A DNA stretch of 64,000 bases from positions 6,616 through 70,615 of the forward strand of contig CAJUQJ010000016.1 of assembly GCA_910588215.1 (NCBI GenBank), read 5' to 3'. Of the stretch, positions 44,175-52,169 are shown piece after piece. Position 1 is the first letter of the stretch. Each line of letters opens with the position of its first letter. The notes beneath the pieces were generated by a model, which worked only from the letters and a program-made list of their open reading frames with translations, searched no databases and was not told the origin of the DNA. Source of the stretch: an uncultured Lachnospiraceae bacterium. GTDB lineage: Bacteria; Bacillota; Clostridia; Lachnospirales; Lachnospiraceae. A program made the translations under genes and the position numbers.

Positions 44175-45392
44175 TTAATTTTTCATAAAAACTTCATTTA
44201 CCAGCTTATTGAAAAAGTTGTCCGCGACAACTTCCCCGGCTCCGATCACACCTGCGCTTTCTTTCAGGGAGGAGACCAGCAGCCTGTTCTCCCTTGCCCC
44301 CTTCACTTTCCTTTGGTCCGCTACATCCTTTACAATATCAAAATATCTGGGATACCTCTGGATCAATATTCCGCCCAGGATCACGATCTCCGGATCCAGA
44401 ATATTGATCAGATTACTGATGGCGACTCCCAGATAGAACGCTGACTGATTCAGAATGGATATGGTCAGCATATCTTTCTTTTCCGCCATTTCAAACACAT
44501 CCTCGATCACCAGGTCTTCCCGCTTCTTATATAGAGGATGCTTCTCTTCCTTATCCAGTCGTCTGCTCAGTTCCTTAATTACCGCAATTCCCGAACTTAC
44601 CGCCTCCAGGCAGCCCCGGTTGCCGCAATTGCACAGGGCCCCGTTGATATCCACCGTAATATGGCCAAATTCGCCTGCAATGCCATTCGCGCCGATATTC
44701 AGTTTGCCGTCGATTATGAGTCCGCTGCCGATTCCCATATCTACATCCGTATATACCAGTGTGCTGCAGTCCCGGGCTTCCCCGCACCAGTATTCCCCGA
44801 AAGCGATCACATTGGTATCCTTATTCACAAAGACCGGAATTCCCGTATTCTTCTCCAGAATTTCCCGTAGGGGAAGATAGTTTAAGATCGGCATGTTGGG
44901 CGGTGTCAGTATGACCCCCTCCGCATAATCTACGGGCCCGGGAACACCTACCCCAATCCCGAGGATCTTACCATGCTCTACGCCCGATTGTTCGATCACC
45001 CATTCCACAGACCGGCTTAACATTTCCACGAATTCATTCTGCCCTGAAAATCCTCTGTCCATGGAAAGCTTCTCCATCGCGATCACCTGCCCCCGCAGAT
45101 TCATGACCGCTACCCTGGTAACGAACTTGTTGATATGTATGCCGATACTGTAGCGGTAATTTTCATTGATGGCGTAAGAAAGCGCTCTCCTTCCGCCTGT
45201 TGACTCCAGCTGACCGCCTTTGATCAGATTCAGTTTTTCCAGTTCTTCCAGGATCTTCTTGATCGCCATAAAGGTCAGTCCCGTTGCGGAGGCAAGTCCC
45301 GCTTTCGTGGCCGTCCCATTTTTTCTGATATAGTTAAGCACCGATCTTCTGTTATAATTCTTAAGTTGTACCTGATTGTTCTGTTCCGCCAT
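44175..45392 (-). CDS. ROK-family transcriptional repressor (NagC/XylR type)
   Basis: The 405-residue protein has an N-terminal winged-helix domain (NYNRRSVLNYIRKNGTATKA to about residue 65) followed by a ROK sugar-binding domain. The zinc motif EFGHITVDINGALCNCGNRGCLEA is intact, as is the sugar-contact GVGVPGPVD segment. It is therefore a sugar-sensing DNA-binding protein, the only regulator inside the carbohydrate locus. By position it splits the locus into an upstream half (permeases to GH3) and a downstream half (GH36 to GH38). A TATAAT (45448-45443) lies upstream, flanked by direct repeats of ATTTGGCCTT that could be its own operator. Confidence 0.9.
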   Translation of the reverse strand: MAEQNNQVQLKNYNRRSVLNYIRKNGTATKAGLASATGLTFMAIKKILEELEKLNLIKGGQLESTGGRRALSYAINENYRYSIGIHINKFVTRVAVMNLRGQVIAMEKLSMDRGFSGQNEFVEMLSRSVEWVIEQSGVEHGKILGIGVGVPGPVDYAEGVILTPPNMPILNYLPLREILEKNTGIPVFVNKDTNVIAFGEYWCGEARDCSTLVYTDVDMGIGSGLIIDGKLNIGANGIAGEFGHITVDINGALCNCGNRGCLEAVSSGIAVIKELSRRLDKEEKHPLYKKREDLVIEDVFEMAEKKDMLTISILNQSAFYLGVAISNLINILDPEIVILGGILIQRYPRYFDIVKDVADQRKVKGARENRLLVSSLKESAGVIGAGEVVADNFFNKLVNEVFMKN

Positions 45393-45432
45393 AATTTTCT
45401 CTTGTCCTTTTTATCCTTAAAAATATAAAAGT

Positions 45433-45493
45433 ATTTGGCCTTATTATACTTCATATTCTGCGAAAAAAGGACAAAAAATGAAAATTTGGCCTT
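45433..45493 (-). promoter_or_regulatory. Possible promoter and operator of the ROK repressor
   Basis: The TATAAT at 45448-45443 has no good -35 (TCCTTT at 17 bases). Direct repeats of the 10-base word ATTTGGCCTT lie at 45433-45442 and 45484-45493, one on each side. Repeated words around a -10 fit a repressor site. Confidence 0.35.
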
Positions 45494-45568
45494 CGTCAGC
45501 ATGACTCCACTGTTACAGTTCACGGCTCAATGTCATTAGGTTAGCTGGATGCGCCTGTCATTTTATAG

Positions 45569-45669
45569 TTCTCCTTCAGACGCGCTTTCGCTCGATTCCA
45601 AACGCAACGGTACTAAATTCGTGAAAAACCTCATTAAGTACCGGCGTTTTACAACGGTCCTCAGGAGAA
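45569..45669. repeat. Interrupted palindrome, long copy with an internal insertion
   Basis: TTCTCCT (45569-45575) and AGGAGAA (45663-45669) bound a 101-base element that matches the inverse of 18786-18839 at both ends (CGCGCTT, TTCCAAACGC, CGGT and GGAGAAACA). About 45 extra bases sit after CGGT and form their own stem GGTACT/AGTACC. It lies 30 bases after GH3 and could terminate that transcript. Confidence 0.75.
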
Positions 45670-45698
45670 ACATAAAATAGCAGACGCTGAGTACTGGC

Positions 45699-47852
45699 TT
45701 AACTAACTGACATCGACCGTGAATCGTAACACTCCATCTCCACTTCTATGCTGGCAATTTCCTGTCCGCTCAGTTTCCGGCTGTATTCATCCGGCTGACA
45801 TCCTCCCGCAAACAGAGTGAAACGGCCCGGTTCATACACGGTTTCCCCTTTTTCGTTGGTCACGGCAAAACAGCTTCCCTCCACGGTAACGGAAATCTCC
45901 TGTTCCTCTCCCGGCTTTAAGGTGACCCGCTTCATGCCGCAGAGCTTATGGACCGGCACCCGCACGGAGGCTTCCTCGTCCCGCACATAGATCTGGACGA
46001 CCTCATCGCCTTCCATGGCTCCCTTGTTCTTCACCTTGAGGCTTACCGTCACCGCTTCTCCCGGCCCAAACTTCGGCCTGTCTGTCTTCATTTCCGTAAA
46101 GGCAAAGGATGTGTAGCCAAGTCCATAACCGAAAGGATAAAGGGGTTCCCCGCGGAAAAACTTATAGGTTCTGTTTTCCATGCTGTAATCTTCAAAATCC
46201 GGAAGCTCATTGGTATTCTTATAGAAAGTCACCGGAAGCTTGCCTGAGGGGGAATATTCCCCGAAGAGCAGATCGCTTACCGCCCTGCCGCCCATGGCTC
46301 CGGGATACCATGCCTGAATAATCGCATCCGCCTGACAGCCTTCCTCAAAGTCAATCGCGCTGCCCGTCATATTCACCAGAACGACAGGCGTTTCCCTGGC
46401 ACAGACGGTTTTGATCAAGTCTCTCTGACTCTGCGGGAGCAGCAGATCCTTCTTATCGCCGGTAAATCCTTCCCTGCCGGTGATCTCTTCCCCTTCTATC
46501 GTCTCGTCCATGCCCACCACCAGGATCACCACGTCGGCCAGATCCGTCAGCGCCTTGACTTCCGCCAGACAATCCCCGGAATACCCTGGATCCTCCAGCT
46601 TGTGCTCATACAGATGACAGCCTTTGGAATAATTTACTCTGACATCCGGCAGCGCTTCCCGGATTCCCTTAAGCACCGTATGATATTCATTGGCCGTCCC
46701 ATGATAATTGCCGTTTAAAGGTGTCACCGAATCTGCATTGGGGCCGATCACCGCTACATTGTGCAGTTTCTCTTTCTTCAGAGGCAGAATACCGTTATTC
46801 TTCAACAGTACCAGCGATTTTCTTGCCGCCTCCAGATTCAACGCCCGGTGGGCTTCACAGTCGATCACCGTATAATCCAGCTCGTCAAAGGGCGTTTTTT
46901 CATCGAACATGCCCAGTTTCATTCTGGTCGTCATCAGCCTGACGCAGGAGTTGCGGATCTCTTCCTCCGTAATCTTATCTTCTTGCAGTGCTTTCAGGAT
47001 ATAAGCATAGGTATTACCACAATTCAGATCGCAGCCGTTCTTCAAGGCAAGCGCCACGGACTCCACTGGTGTAGCCGTAACACAGTGATGCAGATGGAAA
47101 TCGGCTATAGCCCAGCAGTCAGAGGTAAAGTAACCGTCAAATCCCCACGCTTCCCGCAGTAGATCCACCATCAGTGTTTTACTGCCGCAGCAGGGTTCCC
47201 CATTGGTACGGTTATATGCACCCATAACCCCTTCCACTCCCGCATCCACCAGTTCCCTGAAAGCCGGCAGATAAGTTTCCGCCATATCCTGCATGGTCGC
47301 TTTCGCGTCAAACTCATGGCGCATCCCCTCCGGTCCGCTGTGGACTGCGAAGTGCTTGGCGCAGGCGGCGGTTTTCAGATACCGCTCATCCGTTCCCTGC
47401 AGTCCCCGCACATAAGCCGCACCCAGCTTTCCCGTAAGATAAGGATCTTCACCGTAGGTCTCCTGCCCCCTTCCCCATCTGGGATCGCGAAAAATATTCA
47501 CATTGGGACTCCAGAAAGTGATCCCTTTATAAATGCCGTAATCTTCATATTTCTGGAAGGTATTGTATTTGGCCCTTCCCTCCGTGCTGACCACATCAGC
47601 GATCCGTTCCAAAAGCGCTACGTCAAACGTGGATGCCATACCGATGGCCTGCGGAAATACGGTAGCCATACCGGAACGGGCCGCCCCGTGCAAGGCTTCA
47701 TTCCACCAGTTGAAGCTCTGCACACCCAACCGCTCGATCTTCGCCGCCTCAAAGAGCATCTGGGAGGCGCATTCCTCCACAGTCATCCGATCCACCAGAT
47801 CCTTTGCCCGTTCTTTAAAAGACAAAGTCTCATCCTGATATTTCTGCTTCAT
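45699..47852 (-). CDS. GH3 glycosidase (beta-xylosidase/beta-glucosidase type)
   Basis: The 717-residue enzyme has the GH3 barrel with FSPNVNIFRDPRWGRGQETYGEDP-type residues (FWSPNVNI at 113-120 and RDPRWGRGQETYGEDP), the KHFAVHSG segment and the nucleophile in GYFTSDCWAI (Asp245). The alpha/beta sandwich and a C-terminal FnIII-like domain with EVVQIYVRD follow. The SDC-type nucleophile context resembles xylosidase-like GH3. No signal peptide is seen, so cleavage is intracellular. The ATG has GGAGG 10 bases upstream. It is the last gene before the ROK regulator. Whether it removes xylose, glucose or N-acetylglucosamine is not decidable here. Confidence 0.9.
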   Translation of the reverse strand: MKQKYQDETLSFKERAKDLVDRMTVEECASQMLFEAAKIERLGVQSFNWWNEALHGAARSGMATVFPQAIGMASTFDVALLERIADVVSTEGRAKYNTFQKYEDYGIYKGITFWSPNVNIFRDPRWGRGQETYGEDPYLTGKLGAAYVRGLQGTDERYLKTAACAKHFAVHSGPEGMRHEFDAKATMQDMAETYLPAFRELVDAGVEGVMGAYNRTNGEPCCGSKTLMVDLLREAWGFDGYFTSDCWAIADFHLHHCVTATPVESVALALKNGCDLNCGNTYAYILKALQEDKITEEEIRNSCVRLMTTRMKLGMFDEKTPFDELDYTVIDCEAHRALNLEAARKSLVLLKNNGILPLKKEKLHNVAVIGPNADSVTPLNGNYHGTANEYHTVLKGIREALPDVRVNYSKGCHLYEHKLEDPGYSGDCLAEVKALTDLADVVILVVGMDETIEGEEITGREGFTGDKKDLLLPQSQRDLIKTVCARETPVVLVNMTGSAIDFEEGCQADAIIQAWYPGAMGGRAVSDLLFGEYSPSGKLPVTFYKNTNELPDFEDYSMENRTYKFFRGEPLYPFGYGLGYTSFAFTEMKTDRPKFGPGEAVTVSLKVKNKGAMEGDEVVQIYVRDEEASVRVPVHKLCGMKRVTLKPGEEQEISVTVEGSCFAVTNEKGETVYEPGRFTLFAGGCQPDEYSRKLSGQEIASIEVEMECYDSRSMSVS

Positions 47853-47939
47853 TCTATAGTTTCCTCCATTCCGAAACTTCCTGATCTTATCTCCCTATTC
47901 CTGTCATTTCGACTTCCGGTCATCCGCCCTTCTTTCCCC

Positions 47940-48533
47940 TCAGAATTCCCGGATCCCTCCCAGCAGTCTCGCCAGACAGATCGTCCGGGCAGCATTCTCC
48001 ACCGCGTCCATCTTGTTAAAAGCCGTCTTCAGATCCTTCCCGCAGGTGATAATGCCATGATTCTGAAGGAAGATCACATCGCTGTCTTCCGCCGCCATTC
48101 TTACCTTGTCCGCCAGCTCTCCGGAGCCGGCCGGGGCATAGCCCGCCAGATTGATCCTGCCGATCACCGTCGGCACCTCGATAAGACAGTTGTTCGGAAG
48201 CGTCTGCCCACATACTGCAAAGGCAGTAGCCGCCGCCGGATGGCTGTGCACCACTGCTCCTATTTCCGGCCTGACAGTATAGATCCCGGCATGTAGTTTT
48301 GCTTCCCGGGAAGATTTTCCCATTCCGCTGATAACGGTTCCGTCCAGCTTCTGGCAGATCAAAAGTTCCGGTACAAGTTCCCTCTTATTCACGCCCGACG
48401 GCGTGATCAGCATGACATCTTCCGATACTCTGACACTGATATTGCCATCCGTACCACTGACCAGCCCTCTCTCATACAACAAGGCCCCAATCTCACAAAG
48501 CTGCTCCCGCAGTTCTCCGTATTCCTGCATCAT
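47940..48533 (-). CDS. Class II (adducin-type) aldolase, FucA/OtnC-like
   Basis: The 197-residue protein belongs to the class II aldolase/adducin family. Metal ligands are the HSH pair His96 and His98 and His159 (LQNHGI), and a Glu at 77 takes the catalytic position after SSR. Substrates in the family include fuculose 1-phosphate, ribulose 5-phosphate and 3-oxo-tetronate 4-phosphate. The DUF1537 kinase two genes upstream makes the last type (OtnC, a decarboxylase) attractive. The start at MMQEYGEL has AAGGAGG 8 bases upstream. It lies 20 bases after the SIS gene. Confidence 0.85.
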   Translation of the reverse strand: MMQEYGELREQLCEIGALLYERGLVSGTDGNISVRVSEDVMLITPSGVNKRELVPELLICQKLDGTVISGMGKSSREAKLHAGIYTVRPEIGAVVHSHPAAATAFAVCGQTLPNNCLIEVPTVIGRINLAGYAPAGSGELADKVRMAAEDSDVIFLQNHGIITCGKDLKTAFNKMDAVENAARTICLARLLGGIREF

Positions 48534-48553
48534 AAGCATGTCCTCCTTTTCCA

Positions 48554-49165
48554 TCAGGCGTCCGGGAAGAAATGTTCTTCCAACATGGCGCATAGCGTAT
48601 GATAGACCGGAAGATGATACTCCTGAATATCCGCCGTCACCTGAGCCGGAACGATCATGCAGACATCACTCAGTTCCTTTAGTTTACCGCCGTTTCTTCC
48701 CGTCATGGTGATGACCTTCATCCCCTTCGCCGCCGCCACTTTTGCCGCCAGAACCACATTCGCAGAGTTCCCCGAAGTGCTGAGTCCCAGGAATACATCT
48801 CCGCCTTGGCCATATCCGTAAACCTGTTGAGCGAACACCATCGCCGGATCCACATCGTTCAAAAATGCGGTGGAAAGAGCTCCGTGCTGTGTCAGCGCAA
48901 TCGCCGGAAGCGCTCCCTGAAGCTTTTCGCCCTGTTCGCCAAACCGCTTCCTTTCCTCCTCCGGCAGCATCCGCTGTTTATAAAAGCCCTTCATCAGTTC
49001 CCCCACGATATGGTCGGAATCCGCCGCGCTGCCGCCGTTTCCACAGACTAACAGCTTGCTGCCATTCTCATAACATTCTTCCAGTATTCTGTACGCCTGC
49101 TCTATCGCTCCCCGCATCTGCGCAAGCGCCGGATAACGCTCTATCAAATGTGTTAAATGATCCAT
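48554..49165 (-). CDS. SIS-domain sugar-phosphate isomerase (GmhA-like)
   Basis: The 203-residue protein is a single SIS-domain isomerase. It has CGNGGSAADSDH (residues 41-52), the phosphate-binding LSTSGNSANVV segment and a C-terminal helix with ADIQEYHLPVYHTLC. This resembles phosphoheptose isomerase (GmhA) and related proteins, but no heptose genes are here, so an aldose/ketose phosphate interconversion in sugar breakdown is more likely. The ATG is preceded by GGAGG at 5 bases; an ATG four codons upstream is also possible. Spaced 20 bases from both neighbours. Confidence 0.85.
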   Translation of the reverse strand: MDHLTHLIERYPALAQMRGAIEQAYRILEECYENGSKLLVCGNGGSAADSDHIVGELMKGFYKQRMLPEEERKRFGEQGEKLQGALPAIALTQHGALSTAFLNDVDPAMVFAQQVYGYGQGGDVFLGLSTSGNSANVVLAAKVAAAKGMKVITMTGRNGGKLKELSDVCMIVPAQVTADIQEYHLPVYHTLCAMLEEHFFPDA

Positions 49166-49185
49166 TCTTTCCTCCATGCACGAAT

Positions 49186-50493
49186 TTATTCAACCTGCTC
49201 TTCTCCCGCCTGTCTTCGCACTGCCTGCACCGCCTTTTCCAGGAAGGCTTCGCTGCCAAAACTTCCCGATTTCAGCACGAGATCGATATCTCCCAGCGCC
49301 GATCTTCCCCGCATCAGGGGAATTCCCGCTTCGATCTCTCTGATCATATCCATGCGGTAGATCTTAAGCGCCTCCGTTACCGCCGCAGAAGTATCGCCAC
49401 CCGCCACCACCAGCTTTCTGCAGCCGCTTTCTTCCATCACGCTGCGAGCGATCCGGCACATGACGCCGGAGATTCGTTTCCCCACTGCCTCATCGGATAG
49501 TCCGCATGCGGCGCCCCGCCTTTTGGTCTCCTCAACGGCTTCCGGTGCATTGGCAGTATGCAAAAGACAAATCCCCTTTTCCTGCATCTTCCGCATCGCC
49601 GCCTTAGTCCATGTCTGTATCATTTTCCCTAGTCCTTCTTCCGCACAGATCTCCTGCGTAGGAAATTCCAGCACCGGACAGCCCTTCTCCTTCATGTACC
49701 GGATCTGGGCGATACTCTGCTTTGTCAGAGAACCCGCTAAAAGCAGCGTCTGCTCTTCCCTGCCGCTCTGCCGGCGTGCGATCGCCCATGGCAGCTCTTC
49801 TCCGATGGCGGAACTGCCGCAGATATTCTTCTCTTCCGCCACCGCCAGTGCCGCCAGCCTTAGATCCTCCTGATCCCTGATATCGAAGATCACATAGGAG
49901 CACTGTTTTTTTAACCGCTCCTTCTTCTCCATTACATGGGCCAGCCCCTGGTCCAGATCCCGCCAGGTGATATGTCCTGCCGGACGCGCTGACTGTCTAT
50001 GGAGAATCTCCTCCAGAGAAGATGTCGTCATCTTATGGATGGGGTCATTGCGAAACTGGGACTCCTCCAGCTTCCTGCCGTATACATAATGGATCCCATC
50101 CACCGTGGTCCTGCCGTTTTCCGGGAATCCCAGGATCACCATGGAACAGGAGATGCCCAGCACATCCTGCATCTCGTCAAATTCTGCGCCGATATTGCCC
50201 CGGAAGACGGAACAGGTCTTATTGTGATACATATCGCAGGGCAGCGTCATCAAAAGTTCCGTGGCCTTCCTCACCTTTTCCCTGGCATCCTCCGGTCTGT
50301 CCAGGCGGCTGTCCGTATCGATGATGATCACCTCCAGCCCCTCTGCTTCCTCCCGCAGGTCACAGTCACATGCCTGCAAAAGCCCAAGCGGAAACACCGC
50401 CGCACGGTAACCGCCCTTATGAAACATAATGCCGATATCGTTTGCCCCGGTCACATCATCTGCGACCACACCGATTCTCTTTTTCCTTTTCAT
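49186..50493 (-). CDS. DUF1537 four-carbon acid sugar kinase family protein
   Basis: The 435-residue protein begins MKRKKRIGVVADDVTGANDI, the hallmark of DUF1537 kinases (ADD at 11-13), and ends with a nucleotide-binding half including VVAGGDTSAAVTEAL and SGSFGSEAFL. Known members phosphorylate D-erythronate, D-threonate, 3-oxo-tetronate or 3-oxo-isoapionate. The exact acid sugar cannot be read from this sequence. GAGGAG lies 3 bases before the ATG. Its neighbours are an FBA-type aldolase on one side and a SIS isomerase and adducin-type aldolase on the other, consistent with a sugar-acid branch. Confidence 0.9.
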   Translation of the reverse strand: MKRKKRIGVVADDVTGANDIGIMFHKGGYRAAVFPLGLLQACDCDLREEAEGLEVIIIDTDSRLDRPEDAREKVRKATELLMTLPCDMYHNKTCSVFRGNIGAEFDEMQDVLGISCSMVILGFPENGRTTVDGIHYVYGRKLEESQFRNDPIHKMTTSSLEEILHRQSARPAGHITWRDLDQGLAHVMEKKERLKKQCSYVIFDIRDQEDLRLAALAVAEEKNICGSSAIGEELPWAIARRQSGREEQTLLLAGSLTKQSIAQIRYMKEKGCPVLEFPTQEICAEEGLGKMIQTWTKAAMRKMQEKGICLLHTANAPEAVEETKRRGAACGLSDEAVGKRISGVMCRIARSVMEESGCRKLVVAGGDTSAAVTEALKIYRMDMIREIEAGIPLMRGRSALGDIDLVLKSGSFGSEAFLEKAVQAVRRQAGEEQVE

Positions 50494-50556
50494 ACGCTCC
50501 TCTTCTTCGCCGGTTCTTTCCTGGGCAGACGCTTTCCGGCGGCCGCTTTTTCTCTG

Positions 50557-51441
50557 TTATCCCTGCAGACTCTTTCCGGCACTGTGCACAAAGCAGGTAA
50601 TCTTCTCCTCTACCACTTTCCGCACTTCTTCTGCCGCCGCCGCAAGCGCGCTATGATCCATCCGCCAGATCTCGGCGTTGGTCTTTCGCTGACAGCCAAG
50701 CGATCCCAAGAATGCCTGCTCCAGATCCGTGGCGATATTGATCTTGCTGACGCCTCCCCCGGGAACCGTAATAGCCTTCCACACCGTTTCCGCCGGCAGC
50801 CCGGAGCCGCCATGCAGCACAAGCGGAATCGCTGTCCTGCTGCGGATATCCTGCAGACGATTCAGATCGATCTGCGGATTCTTTACGGGATAGACGCCAT
50901 GGGCTGTTCCGATGGAAACCGCCAGCGTATCCACACCGGTCCGTCTCACAAATTCCTCCGCCTCTGCGGGATCGGTGTAAAGACTCTCGTCATTGTCCGT
51001 CTCCACCTTATCGGCAGAGCCGATCTTCCCCAGCTCCGCTTCCACCGCCACACCCTTTGCATGGGCATAGTCCGTCACTTCTTTGGTGATACGGATATTT
51101 TCCTCAAATTCCTTCTGGGAAGCGTCGATCATTACCGAGGTAAATCCTGCGTCAATGGCATCCCGGATTATAGACAGCTCCTTTGTGTGGTCCAGATGCA
51201 GTACCGCTTCCACCTGATAACGGTCCGCCACCTGATAAAAGCGGTCCGCAAACTCTTTGGCACTAACCTGAAACCAGTTAAATTCATTGGCGGAAATCTG
51301 CACGATCACCGGTGAACCGGTATTCTCGGCTGCCTGCAGCACCGCATCGATCAGATAGGTATTCCTGGCGGAAAAGGAACCCACGCCATAGCCCCCCTGC
51401 TCTGCCCTCTTCAACATTTCTGTAATCGGTATGATTTTCAT
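50557..51441 (-). CDS. Class II ketose-bisphosphate aldolase (GatY/KbaY/Fba-like)
   Basis: The 294-residue zinc aldolase has VLHLDHTKE (catalytic Asp84, zinc His85), FTSVMIDAS, the zinc His181 in IGTAHGVY and HGGSGLP with His210, followed by the phosphate-binding VSKINIATD. It splits a ketose bisphosphate, probably tagatose- or fructose-type or a related compound, into dihydroxyacetone phosphate and an aldehyde. The start at MKIIPITE follows a leader with AGCAGCGCAGAAATGGAG. It lies 63 bases from the DUF1537 gene and between the racemase-like gene and the kinase. Whether its true substrate is an ordinary sugar phosphate or one made by this locus is open. Confidence 0.9.
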   Translation of the reverse strand: MKIIPITEMLKRAEQGGYGVGSFSARNTYLIDAVLQAAENTGSPVIVQISANEFNWFQVSAKEFADRFYQVADRYQVEAVLHLDHTKELSIIRDAIDAGFTSVMIDASQKEFEENIRITKEVTDYAHAKGVAVEAELGKIGSADKVETDNDESLYTDPAEAEEFVRRTGVDTLAVSIGTAHGVYPVKNPQIDLNRLQDIRSRTAIPLVLHGGSGLPAETVWKAITVPGGGVSKINIATDLEQAFLGSLGCQRKTNAEIWRMDHSALAAAAEEVRKVVEEKITCFVHSAGKSLQG

Positions 51442-51504
51442 GATTTTCTCCATTTCTGCGCTGCTCTTGACTCGATCCGCCGAGTACGCGCACTGCTCCT
51501 GTAT

Positions 51505-52161
51505 TTACAATTCTGCCAGTTCACTAAGCACCGCTTCCACGCCGCTGACCGGGCTGGTCAGATATCGCCTTTTCTCTTCCTCGGAAAGCCCTGCGATGGC
51601 CCTTGCCATAGAAGCCTGGGCCAGCACTACGATATCGTTACTCCGGGCCAGCTTTCCCAGTTCATTTCTTACCAGGGCGTCGTATTCCGCTTCCTTTCCC
51701 GCACCCAGCAGATTCCCGGCGCCCTGGATCACAAGGCTTTCCACCGCAGGTTCTCTGCCGACCCCGGCCGCCTTTCTTCTGATCAGTTCCGTGGTCGGCG
51801 CAATAGTAGAACAAAGGGTGGCCGCCACGCCGATCCTCTCATATCCTGCCGCCGCCTCCGCCATTGGCCCGTCGATCCGATAAACCGGAAGATTGGTCAC
51901 CGCTCCCGCTTCCTCCATCGCCCCGCCGATGGAGGAACATGCAGACAGCACGGCCTGAGCGCCCGACAGCTCCGCCATCCGAATCATGCAAATAAGACGT
52001 TCCCTGACTGTCTCCGTAATGCAGCCCGCCCGATTGATTTCCGGCAGCATGCTGTCATCCAACAGATTAATGACCTCCACCTCACTCGTGCGTTCCAAAA
52101 CCAATGCCTTTATGGCCGGAACCGTAACTGGCGTGGTATGGATAATTGCCAGTTTTTTCAT
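51505..52161 (-). CDS. Asp/Glu racemase-superfamily protein lacking the second catalytic Cys
   Basis: The 218-residue protein has the fold signature of the Asp/Glu/hydantoin racemase and arylmalonate decarboxylase superfamily: LAIIHTTPVTVPAIKAL at the start and the Cys loop VLSACSSIGGAM (Cys75). The second catalytic Cys of true racemases would be near residue 181, where this sequence has AQASM. Single-Cys relatives include decarboxylases, so racemisation is unlikely. The real start is the ATG at 52161 (AAGGA upstream); a TTG 12 bases earlier overlaps the mannosidase stop. It lies directly between GH38 copy 2 and the aldolase. Confidence 0.75.
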   Translation of the reverse strand: MKKLAIIHTTPVTVPAIKALVLERTSEVEVINLLDDSMLPEINRAGCITETVRERLICMIRMAELSGAQAVLSACSSIGGAMEEAGAVTNLPVYRIDGPMAEAAAGYERIGVAATLCSTIAPTTELIRRKAAGVGREPAVESLVIQGAGNLLGAGKEAEYDALVRNELGKLARSNDIVVLAQASMARAIAGLSEEEKRRYLTSPVSGVEAVLSELAEL

Positions 52162-52169
52162 ATTATCCT

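Larger units (their letters stand above)
45393..45698. other. Intergenic region between GH3 and the ROK repressor
   Basis: These 306 bases contain no supportable gene. Seen are the ROK leader and a likely -10 (TATAAT, 45448-45443), two direct copies of ATTTGGCCTT (45433-45442 and 45484-45493), a GTTACAGTTCA word (45511-45521) and the large interrupted palindrome 45569-45669. Confidence 0.65.

Noticed and set aside
44175..45392. Reading the ROK gene here as a sugar kinase
   Set aside because: It has an N-terminal winged-helix domain and the repressor-type layout, so it is called a transcriptional repressor.
49999..51315. A 438-codon plus-strand open frame over the DUF1537 and aldolase genes
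   Set aside because: Antisense to two recognised enzymes; no motif, and biased to His, Arg and Leu as expected for a reverse-frame shadow.
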